NCBI RefSeq assembly: GCF_014642735.1
Contig: NZ_BMIV01000003.1
Span: 1 to 64,000 of the forward strand
Direction: 5' to 3'
From: Paracoccus acridae
GTDB taxonomy: Bacteria > Pseudomonadota > Alphaproteobacteria > Rhodobacterales > Rhodobacteraceae
Length of the DNA: 64,000 nt
Below, in pieces: positions 51,410 through 60,036 of the stretch; position 1 is the stretch's first letter; every line of letters begins with the position of its first letter. Position numbers and translations under genes: made by a program. The notes under the pieces are model-generated. The model did not search any database. It was not told the origin of the DNA and was given only the letters and a program-made list of their open reading frames with translations.

Positions 51410-52069
51410 ATGCTGAACTTCAGCGGAGAGGCGCTGTCCTATGGACGCACCACGGTTCTTTCGGACGTGGACTTCACCCTGCGTCCGGGGGAACGGGTCG
51501 TCCTGCTTGGCCGCAGCGGCGCAGGCAAGAGCACGCTGCTCAACGCCGCCTATGCCCGCATGGCCGAAAGCTTCCCCGACATCGCGCTGATCCCGCAGGA
51601 ACACGGGCTGGTTCCGCAACTGTCGGTCTTTCACAACGTCTATATGGGCCGGCTCGACGCGCATGGGGCGGCCTACAACCTTGCCAACCTCGTCTGGCCC
51701 TTCCGGGCCGAGCGCCGCGCCATCGCGCCGGTGCTGGAAACGGTGGGGCTGGACGGCTTTGCGCGCGCGACCGTCGAGACCCTGTCGGGCGGTCAGAAGC
51801 AGCGGACGGCACTGGCCCGCGCCATCCATCGCGGCGGCCGCGTGCTGATCGGCGACGAGCCGGTGTCGGCGGTGGATGAACGTCACGCGGCCGCCCTGAT
51901 CGACGAGTTGGGGCGGCGGTTCGGGACGATTCTTCTGGCCCTGCACGACGTGGCTCTGGCGCGGCGGATCGCCACCCGCCTTGTCGGTATCCGCGCGGGC
52001 CGGATATTCTTCGACCGGCCGACGGCCGACGTTTCGGACGGTGACATCCATGACCTCTACCGTGCCTGA
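51410..52069 (+). CDS. PhnC-type ABC transporter ATP-binding protein
   Basis: A 219-residue ATPase. Walker A is GRSGAGKST at 34-42, the signature LSGGQKQRTALARAI, Walker B VLIGDEPVSAVD, and the H-loop LALHDVALARR. Shorter than average PhnC (about 260). ATG 51410 lies 7 bases after the binding-protein stop; the in-frame extension to 51356 overlaps that gene. It overlaps the permease gene by 20 bases. Confidence 0.88.
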   Translation: MLNFSGEALSYGRTTVLSDVDFTLRPGERVVLLGRSGAGKSTLLNAAYARMAESFPDIALIPQEHGLVPQLSVFHNVYMGRLDAHGAAYNLANLVWPFRAERRAIAPVLETVGLDGFARATVETLSGGQKQRTALARAIHRGGRVLIGDEPVSAVDERHAAALIDELGRRFGTILLALHDVALARRIATRLVGIRAGRIFFDRPTADVSDGDIHDLYRA

Positions 52070-53579
52070 ACGCCGGCGGCGGCTGGGCCGGGTCGGCACG
52101 GCGCTTGTCTTCGTCGTGCTGGCGGCGATGCTGCTGCCCTTCGCGGACTTCCGGCTGGGCGGGCACGACCCCTGGGCCGAGTTGCAGCGGATGGCGTCGG
52201 GGCTTCTCTCGCCGGACTTCTCGTCGATCGAGGCGCTTGGCTGGGCGGCCGTGCTGACCGTGACCTTTGCCATGTGCGGGGTCGCGCTGGGGGCCTCGGC
52301 GGGCTTCGCGCTTGCACCATTCTACCGCTTCGTGCCGGTGCGGAACTTCTGCATCGCCGTTCGGTCGATCCATGAACTGTTCTGGGCGATCCTGTTGATG
52401 CAGATCACGGGGCTTTCGGCAACGACGGGGATCCTGGCCATCGCGATCCCCTATGCGGGCATCTTCGCCAAGGTCCTTGCCGAGTATCTGGACGAGGGCG
52501 ACCCCCGGCCCGCCGCCGCCATGCCGCCGCGCGCCGACCTGATCTCGGTCCATTTCTTCGCCCGCCTGCCGCTGGCGCGGCGCGAATTCCGGACCTACCT
52601 GCTCTACCGGCTGGAATGCGGGCTGCGGTCCAGCGCGGTCCTGGGCTTCGTGGGCCTGCCGACGCTGGGCTTTTCGCTCGACACGTTCTTCAAGCAGGGG
52701 ATGTATGGCGCGGTCGCCGCCGTGCTCATCATCTATTATGTGCTGATCGGGACGATGCGGCTGTGGATGCGCCGGCCGCTGGTGCCGGTCTACCTGACCG
52801 CCGCGATCCTTGTCATGGCCGCCATGCCCAATCCGCCGATGGCCCCCGGCGCGCTGGCCCGCTTTCTGACCCACGACATCCTGCCCGCGCCGCTGAGAAG
52901 CGGCGATCCCGGCGATCCGGGAACATGGGCGCATTTCGGCGACTGGCTGTGGACGCTGCTGGCCGGGCAGGCGCTGCCGGGGCTGGCGGCGACGCTGATC
53001 GTGGCGCAACTGGCGCTGGTGCTGGCCGGGCTTGTCGCGCTGCTGGGCTTTCCGCTGACCGTTCCGCCGGTCGCGGGAAGGCTGGGGGCGGCGCTCGGCC
53101 ATGTGGCGCTGGTCATCGCCCGCTCGACCCCCGAATACATGCTGGCCTATATCGCCCTGCAGATCTTCGGCCCCTCGATGCTGCCTGCCGTGCTGGCGCT
53201 GGGGCTGCATAATGGCGCGATCATCGCCCATCTGCTGGGCCGGCAATCGGCGCATCTCCACCAGAACCTGCGGCCCGACGCCTCTCGCGGGATCGTGCTT
53301 TACGCCTATGAGCTGCTGCCGCGCATCTATGGCTCGTTCCTGGCGCTGTGCCTTTATCGGTGGGAGATCATCGTTCGCGAATCCGCGATCATCGGCCTGC
53401 TGGGCATCCCGACCCTGGGCTTCTACGTCGACCGCGCGATCCAGGAAATCCGCATCGACCGGGCGGTCGTGCTGCTGATCGTGACGATGCTGGCGACGGT
53501 GGCCATCGACTGGCTGTCCCGAAAGACGCGGGCGGCCATCGCGCCCAAGGACCTGCGGCAAGGCGCCGCGGCTGCATGA
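52050..53579 (+). CDS. Tandem-fused PhnE-type ABC transporter permease
   Basis: A 509-residue membrane protein made of two PhnE-like permease domains. Domain 1 ends with LECGLRSSAVLGFVGLPTLGFSLD; domain 2 with IVRESAIIGLLGIPTLGFYVDR. These two EAA-type segments are clear internal homologues, about 240 residues apart. A heterodimer-like pore would thus be made from one chain. The ATG at 52050 overlaps the ATPase gene and removes an artefactual extension. Confidence 0.88.
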   Translation: MTSTVPERRRRLGRVGTALVFVVLAAMLLPFADFRLGGHDPWAELQRMASGLLSPDFSSIEALGWAAVLTVTFAMCGVALGASAGFALAPFYRFVPVRNFCIAVRSIHELFWAILLMQITGLSATTGILAIAIPYAGIFAKVLAEYLDEGDPRPAAAMPPRADLISVHFFARLPLARREFRTYLLYRLECGLRSSAVLGFVGLPTLGFSLDTFFKQGMYGAVAAVLIIYYVLIGTMRLWMRRPLVPVYLTAAILVMAAMPNPPMAPGALARFLTHDILPAPLRSGDPGDPGTWAHFGDWLWTLLAGQALPGLAATLIVAQLALVLAGLVALLGFPLTVPPVAGRLGAALGHVALVIARSTPEYMLAYIALQIFGPSMLPAVLALGLHNGAIIAHLLGRQSAHLHQNLRPDASRGIVLYAYELLPRIYGSFLALCLYRWEIIVRESAIIGLLGIPTLGFYVDRAIQEIRIDRAVVLLIVTMLATVAIDWLSRKTRAAIAPKDLRQGAAAA

Positions 53580-53785
53580 GGCCGCCTGAACACCGTTGAA
53601 GAGCATGTCAGGTCGGAAGGCCGCAGCGCAGTGCTGTCAGGCCGCTTCCCGCCAAAAGGGGTGCAAAAACTTTCGCAGGCAGCCCTGCCATTCGGCGCAG
53701 GCACCCATCAGCCCGGTTGTCGCCGCGCCGCCAGGCGGCCGTGATGCGGGACGAAAGAGCCAATTCGATGCGCCCACCTTGATGA

Positions 53786-54949
53786 CTATTCCGCGCCCTC
53801 CTCCAGAAGCAGGTGGATCAGTTTGCGCGTGGCCTCGGCCCTGACAGGGTTGGGATAGTTCCGGTTCGCCAGCACCACCACGCCGATCTGCTCGGAAGGG
53901 ATCATCGCGACATAGGAGCCGAACCCGTTGGTCGCGCCGGTCTTGTTGAGAAGGACCTTGCCGTCCAGGGCTATCGCTGCCCGTCGTGTCATCGGCTGCG
54001 GCGTCATCGCCATGTCAGCCGAGTTGCCGGCCGCGAGTTCGGAAGCATCCACCGGCCACGGATAGCCCTCCCAGACCATGGCCTGGGCATAGTGGGCGGT
54101 ATCGAACTCTGACATCCGGGTCTTGGCCAGTGCCGCCGTCATCGCGTCATCAAGGGCGAGATTGCCAAGGTGGGCATCGAGAAAGCGGATCATGTCTGTG
54201 ACCGTGGATTTGATGCCATAGGCTTCGGAATCCAGCATGCCGGGGCTTACCCGGACCGGGCTGTCGTCGGTCCGCGCGTATCCGAAGGCATAATGTCCCA
54301 TCGCCGCCTTCGGCACCGTGACAAAGGTGCTGTTCAGGCCAAGCGCAGGCAGCAAATCCTCGTTGATGGCATCTTCATAGGACTTTCCGAACCGTTCGGC
54401 CGTGATCACGCCAAGCAGGCCGATGCTGACGTTCGAATAGGAACGGAGGGATTTGGTGTCTCCTTCGGGCTTCCAGGCGGCAAGATAGGTCATCAGCGCC
54501 TGATGATCGGCGATATCATCCGGGACCTGCAAAGGCAGGCCGCCGGTGGCATGGGCGGCCAGATCGTAAAGCGAGATCCCGTCGAAAGCCGTGCCAGCAA
54601 GCACGGGAAGCCCTGCCGAAACAGGGTCCTGCAATGACAGAAGACCCTTTTCTTCCGCCAGGGCGGCAAGCGCCACGTTGAACAGCTTGCTGTTCGATCC
54701 AAGCTCGAAAATGGTATCGGGCCCTATGGGACGAGACGCCGCGCGATCGGCCATGCCGTCGGTAAAGACGTAATGCCGCCCCTCCAGCGTGACGCCGACT
54801 GCGATACCTGGAATGTCAAACTCCTCGATGACCGGCCGGAAGACACTTTCGCTGATCGCCTGGAAGTCCTGCCGGGTCAGGTCCTGGGCATGGGCCGAAG
54901 CGGCGAGCATCGCGGTTGCGAAGCCGAGAAGTCGAACAATGATCATCAT
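53786..54949 (-). CDS. ampC: Class C beta-lactamase (AmpC-type)
   Basis: A 387-residue periplasmic serine hydrolase with signal peptide (cleavage near AHA-QDL, residue 21). All class C motifs are intact: Ser85-x-x-Lys88 (GSNSK), Tyr171-Ser-Asn173 (YSN) and Lys336-Thr-Gly338 (KTG), with normal spacing. It should hydrolyse cephalosporins. The divergent neighbour is an AmpR-type LysR gene. Sampled lines in this gene are about 57-62% GC, lower than neighbours near 70%, suggesting acquisition. ATG 54949 or 54946 is the start. Confidence 0.92.
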   Translation of the reverse strand: MMIIVRLLGFATAMLAASAHAQDLTRQDFQAISESVFRPVIEEFDIPGIAVGVTLEGRHYVFTDGMADRAASRPIGPDTIFELGSNSKLFNVALAALAEEKGLLSLQDPVSAGLPVLAGTAFDGISLYDLAAHATGGLPLQVPDDIADHQALMTYLAAWKPEGDTKSLRSYSNVSIGLLGVITAERFGKSYEDAINEDLLPALGLNSTFVTVPKAAMGHYAFGYARTDDSPVRVSPGMLDSEAYGIKSTVTDMIRFLDAHLGNLALDDAMTAALAKTRMSEFDTAHYAQAMVWEGYPWPVDASELAAGNSADMAMTPQPMTRRAAIALDGKVLLNKTGATNGFGSYVAMIPSEQIGVVVLANRNYPNPVRAEATRKLIHLLLEEGAE

Positions 54950-55033
54950 CTTTGCCTTGCGTTTGGCGGGGCGGACAGGGCCGCGTCCGAACCATGAGGA
55001 AAACTTACTGGATGGAGGTAAGGCGACCTGGCA

Positions 55034-55048
55034 TCTGGCTTCAAATGA
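55034..55048. promoter_or_regulatory. Possible AmpR binding site in the ampC-ampR gap
   Basis: TCTGGCTTCAAATGA loosely resembles known AmpR sites (TCTGCTGCTAAATTT in enterobacteria), matching mainly at the outer TCTG and inner AAAT. It is 44 bases before the ampR start and 85 before the ampC start. Pattern match by eye, low strength. Confidence 0.35.
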
Positions 55049-55091
55049 TCGTTTCTTGCGGTAGAGGTGACGAAAACTAATAGGCCCGGCC

Positions 55092-55988
55092 ATGGATCGA
55101 CCGAACATCCCCCTTAACGCCCTTCGGGCCTTCGAGGCGGCTGCCCGCCACCTGACGCTGTCCAAGGCGGCGGTGGAACTTTGCGTCACCCAGGCGGCTC
55201 TCAGCCATCAGATCCGCAATCTTGAGGATCGCCTTGGCGTCGCGCTGTTCCGGAGGGTGCCGAGAGGCCTGGTCCTGACCGAGGAAGGTGCCGCCCTTGC
55301 GCCTGTGCTGACAAGATCCCTGGATGCGATCGGCAACACGCTCGACCGCTTCTCGGGAGGGCGCTATCACGAAGCTCTGCATGTGGGCGTGGTGGGGACC
55401 TTTGCGACAGGCTGGCTCATTCCGCGGCTGGCGGACTTCGAGGCAGCCCACCCGGAAGTCGACTTGCGGGTGTTCACCAACAACAATCGCGTCAGTATCC
55501 CGGCTGAAGGTCTTGATCTGGCGATCCGCTTTGGTGACGGATCCTGGCACGGCCTGGACGCCTGGCGGATCATGGACGCCCCCTTGACCCCGATGTGCGC
55601 GCCATCTCTTGCTCTCTCCGTCATTTCTCCACAGGATCTGAACAAACACCGCCTGCTGCGGTCCTATCGGGCAGGCGAATGGGAAGGGTGGTTCGCGGGC
55701 CTGGGACTGATCTGCCCGCCGTTGCGCGGACCGATCCTCGACAGTTCGGTCGCATTGGCCGACATGGCGTCACAGGGGCGCGGCGTCGCCCTTCTTCCCG
55801 CCGCACTGCTCACCCACTGGGAAAGGACAGGACGGCTTGTTCGGCCCTTCGATCATTCGGTTGCCATGGGAAGCTACTGGTTGACGCGGCTTCAGTCCCG
55901 ACCAGAGACCGCAGGCATGCGGAGCTTTCGCCGGTGGCTCCAACAGGCGCTGTTCTGCGATGAAGGTACGGGAGGTTTGCCGGCCTAG
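55092..55988 (+). CDS. ampR: LysR family regulator AmpR of beta-lactamase expression
   Basis: A 298-residue LysR-type regulator with the AmpR hallmark start RPNIPLNALRAFEAAARHLTLSKAAVELCVTQAAL (quoted by position 3-37), HTH and dimer helix, then an effector domain with GTFATGWLIPRLADFE and DLAIRFGDGSWHG. In other bacteria AmpR responds to muropeptides from cell-wall recycling and activates ampC. It diverges from ampC with a 142-base gap. Composition resembles ampC rather than the flanks. Confidence 0.9.
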   Translation: MDRPNIPLNALRAFEAAARHLTLSKAAVELCVTQAALSHQIRNLEDRLGVALFRRVPRGLVLTEEGAALAPVLTRSLDAIGNTLDRFSGGRYHEALHVGVVGTFATGWLIPRLADFEAAHPEVDLRVFTNNNRVSIPAEGLDLAIRFGDGSWHGLDAWRIMDAPLTPMCAPSLALSVISPQDLNKHRLLRSYRAGEWEGWFAGLGLICPPLRGPILDSSVALADMASQGRGVALLPAALLTHWERTGRLVRPFDHSVAMGSYWLTRLQSRPETAGMRSFRRWLQQALFCDEGTGGLPA

Positions 55989-56174
55989 GAGTTCAAACGG
56001 CCGAGTTGGCCCTGCTGCCGCGCGCCTGCCATCAACCGTGGCACTTCCCCCCGAGGTTCAGCGGTCCGGTTCAAATCACAAGCTGGGGGATACCCGAGGA
56101 TGGGTCGCGCGATGCTCCTGCCCAACCACACGATGCTGCGGGACAGGGCCGGGACGGTGGGCCTTCAAGCGCGG

Positions 56175-56885
56175 CTAGATGCCCTCCTGCCGGGCCGCCA
56201 GCCCCTTGGCGAGGATCGCGCCGGTGGGCCGCCCCGTGGGCGAGCCGCCACGCGGTTCCAGCGTAATCTCGTAAAGCTGGCCATCGGCGGGTTCCGGCAA
56301 GCGGGGGGCGTCCAGGTCAGCCGTGCCGGTACCGGTCAGCAGGCCCAGGGAAATCGGTCCCATCTCTGCGGAAGGCAGCGTCCAAACCTGCATCTGCCGG
56401 TCCTGCGGAACCTCGACGCCGTTGACGAAGCGGATGCGGGCATCGGCACCGCCGTAATCCTCGACCACGGCCGTGGGGGCGCCGGCATTGTCCAGAAGCA
56501 CGGCGATCACCACCGGCTCGGGCGCGAACCAGGATCCGCCCAGAACCGCGCCCGCCAGAATGCCGATGGCAGCGGCGATGCCCGAAGGAAGCATCCGGCC
56601 GGGGCGCCGGGGACTGTTGGCGGCTGTCGGAACCGGGTTGGGCGCCGGCAGCGGGATCGGCTGGGACGCAGCCAGGCGTGCGCGGATCCCTTCCCACAGG
56701 GCTTCCGCGCCAGGATGCTCTTCGGCCGTCATGTCCAACGGCAACAGCCTGTCGCGCGCCCGCGCGACAGCCGCGGCCCAGGTCGCGTCTGCAATCAGGG
56801 CAGCCTCGGCCTCGGCCTCTTGGGCATCGTCCAGCAAACCCAGAACAAAGGCGTCGGCGCGGGCGTCCAGGGTATCTTGCGTCAT
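56175..56885 (-). CDS. Anti-sigma factor (RskA-type)
   Basis: A 236-residue inner-membrane protein: cytoplasmic N-terminal sigma-binding part (residues 1-90; LDARADAFVLGLLDDAQEAE), one transmembrane helix near 102-121 (GIAAAIGILAGAVLGG), and a periplasmic domain with VLLDNAGAPTAVVEDYGGADARI and the C-terminal PTGRPTGAILAKGLAARQ typical of RskA. The zinc HxxxCxxC motif of ZAS anti-sigma factors is absent, which fits RskA. The start overlaps the sigma-factor stop by ATGA. Confidence 0.9.
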   Translation of the reverse strand: MTQDTLDARADAFVLGLLDDAQEAEAEAALIADATWAAAVARARDRLLPLDMTAEEHPGAEALWEGIRARLAASQPIPLPAPNPVPTAANSPRRPGRMLPSGIAAAIGILAGAVLGGSWFAPEPVVIAVLLDNAGAPTAVVEDYGGADARIRFVNGVEVPQDRQMQVWTLPSAEMGPISLGLLTGTGTADLDAPRLPEPADGQLYEITLEPRGGSPTGRPTGAILAKGLAARQEGI

Positions 56886-57442
56886 GACAGGCACCTCCGC
56901 AGCAGGTCCAGACCCCGGCGTATCCATGACTTCGCGGTGCCAAGCGGCACCGACTGGATCGCCGCGATCTCGCCATGGGTGAAACCGCCGACATAGGCCA
57001 GCAGGATAGCACGCCGAGATGCCGGTTCCAGGCCATGCAGGCAGTCCTTCAGCGCGACCTGGTCGCCAAGCGCATCCAGTCCCGCGCCCGCCGCCTGCAG
57101 GCGCGCGTCCTGCATTGCGGTCAGGTCGGTCGGAGCAAGGCTTTCCAGACGCCTGCCGTCGCGCAGGACGTTCAGGCACCGATTGCGCAGGATCGCGAAA
57201 ATCCAGCCTCGGGCCGACCCGTCGCCTGCCCGGAACTGATGTGCCTTGCGCCAGATCTGGACCATGCAGTCCTGCACCGCCTCCTCGGCCAGATCGCGCC
57301 GCTGCAGCATCCGATGCGCCACACCCAGCAGCCGTCCACCTTCGGCATCGAGGATCTGGCGCAGGGCCTGCTGGTCCCCTGCGGCGCAGCGCTGCAGCGC
57401 GTCGGCCAGATCTTCCGATGCCGCAGCGGCGGGTGCGATCAT
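56882..57442 (-). CDS. ECF RNA polymerase sigma factor (SigK/RskA-linked type)
   Basis: A 186-residue ECF sigma factor with region 2 (LGVAHRMLQRRDLAEEAVQDCMVQIWRKAHQF, by position 42-73) and region 4 (GLEPASRRAILLAYVGGFTHGEIA and LGTAKSWIRRGLDLLRRC). ATG 57442 follows GGGGAGG at good spacing; the longer frame to 57583 has no conserved residues. It is co-transcribed with its anti-sigma factor and divergent from the DUF4394 gene, a likely member of its regulon. Confidence 0.92.
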   Translation of the reverse strand: MIAPAAAASEDLADALQRCAAGDQQALRQILDAEGGRLLGVAHRMLQRRDLAEEAVQDCMVQIWRKAHQFRAGDGSARGWIFAILRNRCLNVLRDGRRLESLAPTDLTAMQDARLQAAGAGLDALGDQVALKDCLHGLEPASRRAILLAYVGGFTHGEIAAIQSVPLGTAKSWIRRGLDLLRRCLS

Positions 57443-57655
57443 GCGTGTGCCTCCCCTTGTCGCGAGACAGGGTTGCACGCCAGGGCGCGGGTGGTCCAGC
57501 CGTCGCGATGCGGTTTCCATGTCACCCCGACACATCGACCGCGCCGCCGGATGCGGTCCGAAAAAATAATCCGCCCGCTGCATCCAGAGGCGCGCCTTGC
57601 CGTGTCTTGAAGGAACGGGTGGCCCAGGTCGCCTGCAAACCGAAAGGATCGAGAC

Positions 57656-58444
57656 ATGACTGTATCTTGCACCGCACTTGCCGCCACCCTGGCGCTTGGC
57701 GTCACCGCCAGCATCGCCGCCGCTGCCCCCGTGATTGGCCTTGTCGATGGCACCACGCTTGCCATGTTCGATAGCGAAACCCCGGCCCAGGTATCGACGA
57801 TGCCCATCACGGGCGTCGAGATGCTGGTCGGGATCGACTATCGTCCCGGCAATGGCACTCTGGTGGGCGTGACCAGCGACAACCGGATCGTCACCCTGGA
57901 CGCGACAACCGGCGCCGCGACCGAGCTTTCAACCATGAACATGCCCCTGCCCGCCTCCGAGATGCCGGTGATCGTTGACTTCAATCCGATGGCCGACCGG
58001 CTGCGGCTGATGACTGGCACGACAAACCACCGCGTCAATGTCGAGACGGGCGAAGTCACGGTGGACGGCAGCCTGGCCTTCGAGGAAGGCGACATGCACG
58101 CGGGCGAGATGCCGATGATCGCGGCGGCAGCCTATACCAACAGCTTCGGCAAGCCCGAGGAAACGGCGATGTATGACATCGACACCACCATCGGCGCTCT
58201 TATCCGCCAAACCTCTCCCAATGACGGAACGCTGGCGGCCGTGGGCAAGCTGGGCATCGCCATGGACGACACGACCCCCGCCTTCGACATTCAGACTGCC
58301 GAAGACGGCATCAACACCGCATGGCTGGTCGCGGGGGGTACGATCTATACGATCGATCTGGAAACAGGTGCCGCAACCGAGGTCGGCAGGCTGCAGGGCA
58401 TCACCGGCGACCTGACCGACATCGCGGTCATGCCCGCGATGTAG
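57656..58444 (+). CDS. DUF4394 family secreted protein
   Basis: A 262-residue exported protein with signal peptide (residues 1-23) and repeated beta-propeller-like blades: PVIGLVDGTTLAMFDSETP, VGIDYRPGNGTLVGVTSDNRIVTLD, VDFNPMADRLRLMTGTTNHRVNVETG and DLTDIAVMP at the end. This is the DUF4394 pattern, often linked to ECF sigma and RskA genes as here. Composition is less GC-rich than the window average. Function unknown. Confidence 0.85.
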   Translation: MTVSCTALAATLALGVTASIAAAAPVIGLVDGTTLAMFDSETPAQVSTMPITGVEMLVGIDYRPGNGTLVGVTSDNRIVTLDATTGAATELSTMNMPLPASEMPVIVDFNPMADRLRLMTGTTNHRVNVETGEVTVDGSLAFEEGDMHAGEMPMIAAAAYTNSFGKPEETAMYDIDTTIGALIRQTSPNDGTLAAVGKLGIAMDDTTPAFDIQTAEDGINTAWLVAGGTIYTIDLETGAATEVGRLQGITGDLTDIAVMPAM

Positions 58445-58952
58445 CGTCCCGTTCGGACTGGATGGTCCCCTGTTTCATGGCCGCCTTTTCCGCCGACTTC
58501 GAGGCAAGGCGGCCATGATGGGCACGGGCAGTTTTACGGACCGCTTCAAGGGCACCGTGTGTCTTGCAGGGATGCAAGGTGAGGTGCGCTTGTGTGGCCG
58601 GGCCTCGGGGCCGGTTCTCGGCCGGGGCGACGTGCCGCGTCCCGTGCATCCTGTCGCCAGCCGGGTTCAAGAGGATGAACATCTACGCCCCTCACCGCCA
58701 GGCGGCTCGACCCTATTCCGCAAAGCGGCAATGTGCTTTGGCAATGGACCGGTTTGATCTTCTTCGGCATTCCAAGGCATCTGGTCGCTTTGCCAAGCTT
58801 GATGCCAGGACGATCTCAGCCTGCTGCCAAAGGGAAAAACATCGGCGAGAAGCGTGGGCGTGATTCTTCGCGCCTTCCGTCAGCCTCGCTGCCTCGAAGA
58901 AGGAATGGTGACCATTCGAGGAAGACTTCAGTGGCAATCCATACGGGAAAAC
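58445..58952. other. 508-base stretch without a recognisable gene
   Basis: A perfect 12-base inverted repeat CATGGCCGCCTT (58476-58487) / AAGGCGGCCATG (58506-58517), separated by 18 bases, begins 32 bases after the DUF4394 stop and is a probable terminator. The rest (58518-58952) has short frames on both strands with no family features; it may hold decayed sequence and the processing region of the tRNA downstream. Confidence 0.55.
58476..58517. terminator. Candidate terminator of the DUF4394 gene
   Basis: Perfect 12-base stem CATGGCCGCCTT / AAGGCGGCCATG with an 18-base loop. No T-run follows, so termination may be rho-dependent. Confidence 0.55.
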
Positions 58953-59029
58953 TGGTCGGAGCGAGAGGATTCGAACCTCCGACCCCCTGCTCCCGAAGCA
59001 GGTGCGCTACCAGGCTGCGCTACGCTCCG
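58953..59029 (-). tRNA. tRNA-Pro (anticodon CGG)
   Basis: A 77-base gene on the minus strand, including an encoded 3' CCA (58953-58955). The acceptor CGGAGCG (59023-59029 reversed) pairs with CGCTCCG; discriminator A at 58956. The T arm contains GGTTCGAATCC; the anticodon stem CCTGC/GCAGG holds loop TTCGGGA, so the anticodon is CGG and it reads CCG proline codons, very common in this GC-rich genome. Conceptual translation of the other strand gives the well-known false peptide [14 protein letters not shown]. Confidence 0.97.
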
Positions 59030-59076
59030 ACCGTGACGGGGCAGGTAGCGCGGGGCGGGCGGGATTGCAAGCCCCG

Positions 59077-60036
59077 TCAGGGGCGCGGCGGCCATATTCT
59101 TTGCAGAAGCGACGTGCGCGGCGCCGTCACCGTTTCCGCCCGGATGCGAGAGGCGATCACCGGGCGGTTGGCGGAATTGCCGCCCCGGCCTTCGCGCCAG
59201 ACGATATAGATGCCCGATGCGATGATGATCGTGGCGCCGGCGAAGGTCGGCAGGTCCAGAACTTCGTCGAAGAAGATCCAGCCATAGGCGGTGGCCCAGA
59301 GGATCTGCGAATACTGCATCGGCGCGACGATCGCGGCCTCTCCGGCACGATAGGCCAGGATCAGCAGGAAGCCCGCGACAAGGCCCAGGCAGGCGATCAC
59401 CCCGGCAAGGGCCAAATGCGGCAGTTCCATCGGGCGATAGCCGATGGTCAGCGAGGCGCCGGTGGCCAGGAAGTTGCCCAGCATCGGCCACATCAACAGC
59501 ACCAAAGGGCGTTCCGACCGGCCCAGCTTGCGCAGGATCACCGCCGTCGTGGCCGATGCGATGGCCGAGGCGAGCGCCGCGAGATGGCCCCATCCCAGCG
59601 ACTGCGCGCCCGGCCGCAGCACGACCAGCACCCCGAGAAGGCCGATCACCACCGCCGCCCAGCGGTGCGGGCCGACCTTCTCGCCCAGAAGCGGGATCGA
59701 CAGGATCGTGACCAGCAGCGGCGCCGCGAACAGGATCGAATAAACCTGCGCCAGGGGCAGTTGCGAAAAGGCGAAGAAGCTGCCCATCCCGGCGATCACC
59801 CCCACCACCGTGCGGACCGCGACCCAGCCGGGATTGGCGGGCCGCAGCGTGCCGGGCGTGGGATCGCGCATGATGATGACCATCACCAGCGGAAAGGACA
59901 GCAGCGACGAAAAGAACAGCACCTGGAGCGCAGGATACTGCGCCCCAAGCACCTTGATGACCGCGTCATGCGTCGCATAGATGCCCATCGCCAGCAGGGC
60001 GAGGGCCGCGCCACGGACGTTGGACGCGGCTTCCAT
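59077..60036 (-). CDS. DMT superfamily transporter (EamA domains)
   Basis: A 319-residue membrane protein with ten predicted helices in two EamA repeats: IYATHDAVIKVLGAQYPALQVLFF in the first, and EAAIVAPMQYSQILWATAYGWIFFDE in the second. Export of a metabolite or drug is typical; the substrate cannot be told. It overlaps leuB by one base (TGATG), so it is co-translated with leucine biosynthesis; export of a leucine-pathway intermediate is a possibility (inference). The C-terminal tail is basic. Confidence 0.9.
   Translation of the reverse strand: MEAASNVRGAALALLAMGIYATHDAVIKVLGAQYPALQVLFFSSLLSFPLVMVIIMRDPTPGTLRPANPGWVAVRTVVGVIAGMGSFFAFSQLPLAQVYSILFAAPLLVTILSIPLLGEKVGPHRWAAVVIGLLGVLVVLRPGAQSLGWGHLAALASAIASATTAVILRKLGRSERPLVLLMWPMLGNFLATGASLTIGYRPMELPHLALAGVIACLGLVAGFLLILAYRAGEAAIVAPMQYSQILWATAYGWIFFDEVLDLPTFAGATIIIASGIYIVWREGRGGNSANRPVIASRIRAETVTAPRTSLLQRIWPPRP

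Noticed and set aside
53580..53785. Possible gene remnant between the permease and ampC
   Set aside because: Short frames only, with no recognisable similarity; composition is unremarkable.
58854..59036. Small open frame containing [14 protein letters not shown]
   Set aside because: This is the well-known false peptide read across tRNA-Pro; the tRNA folds perfectly on the minus strand.
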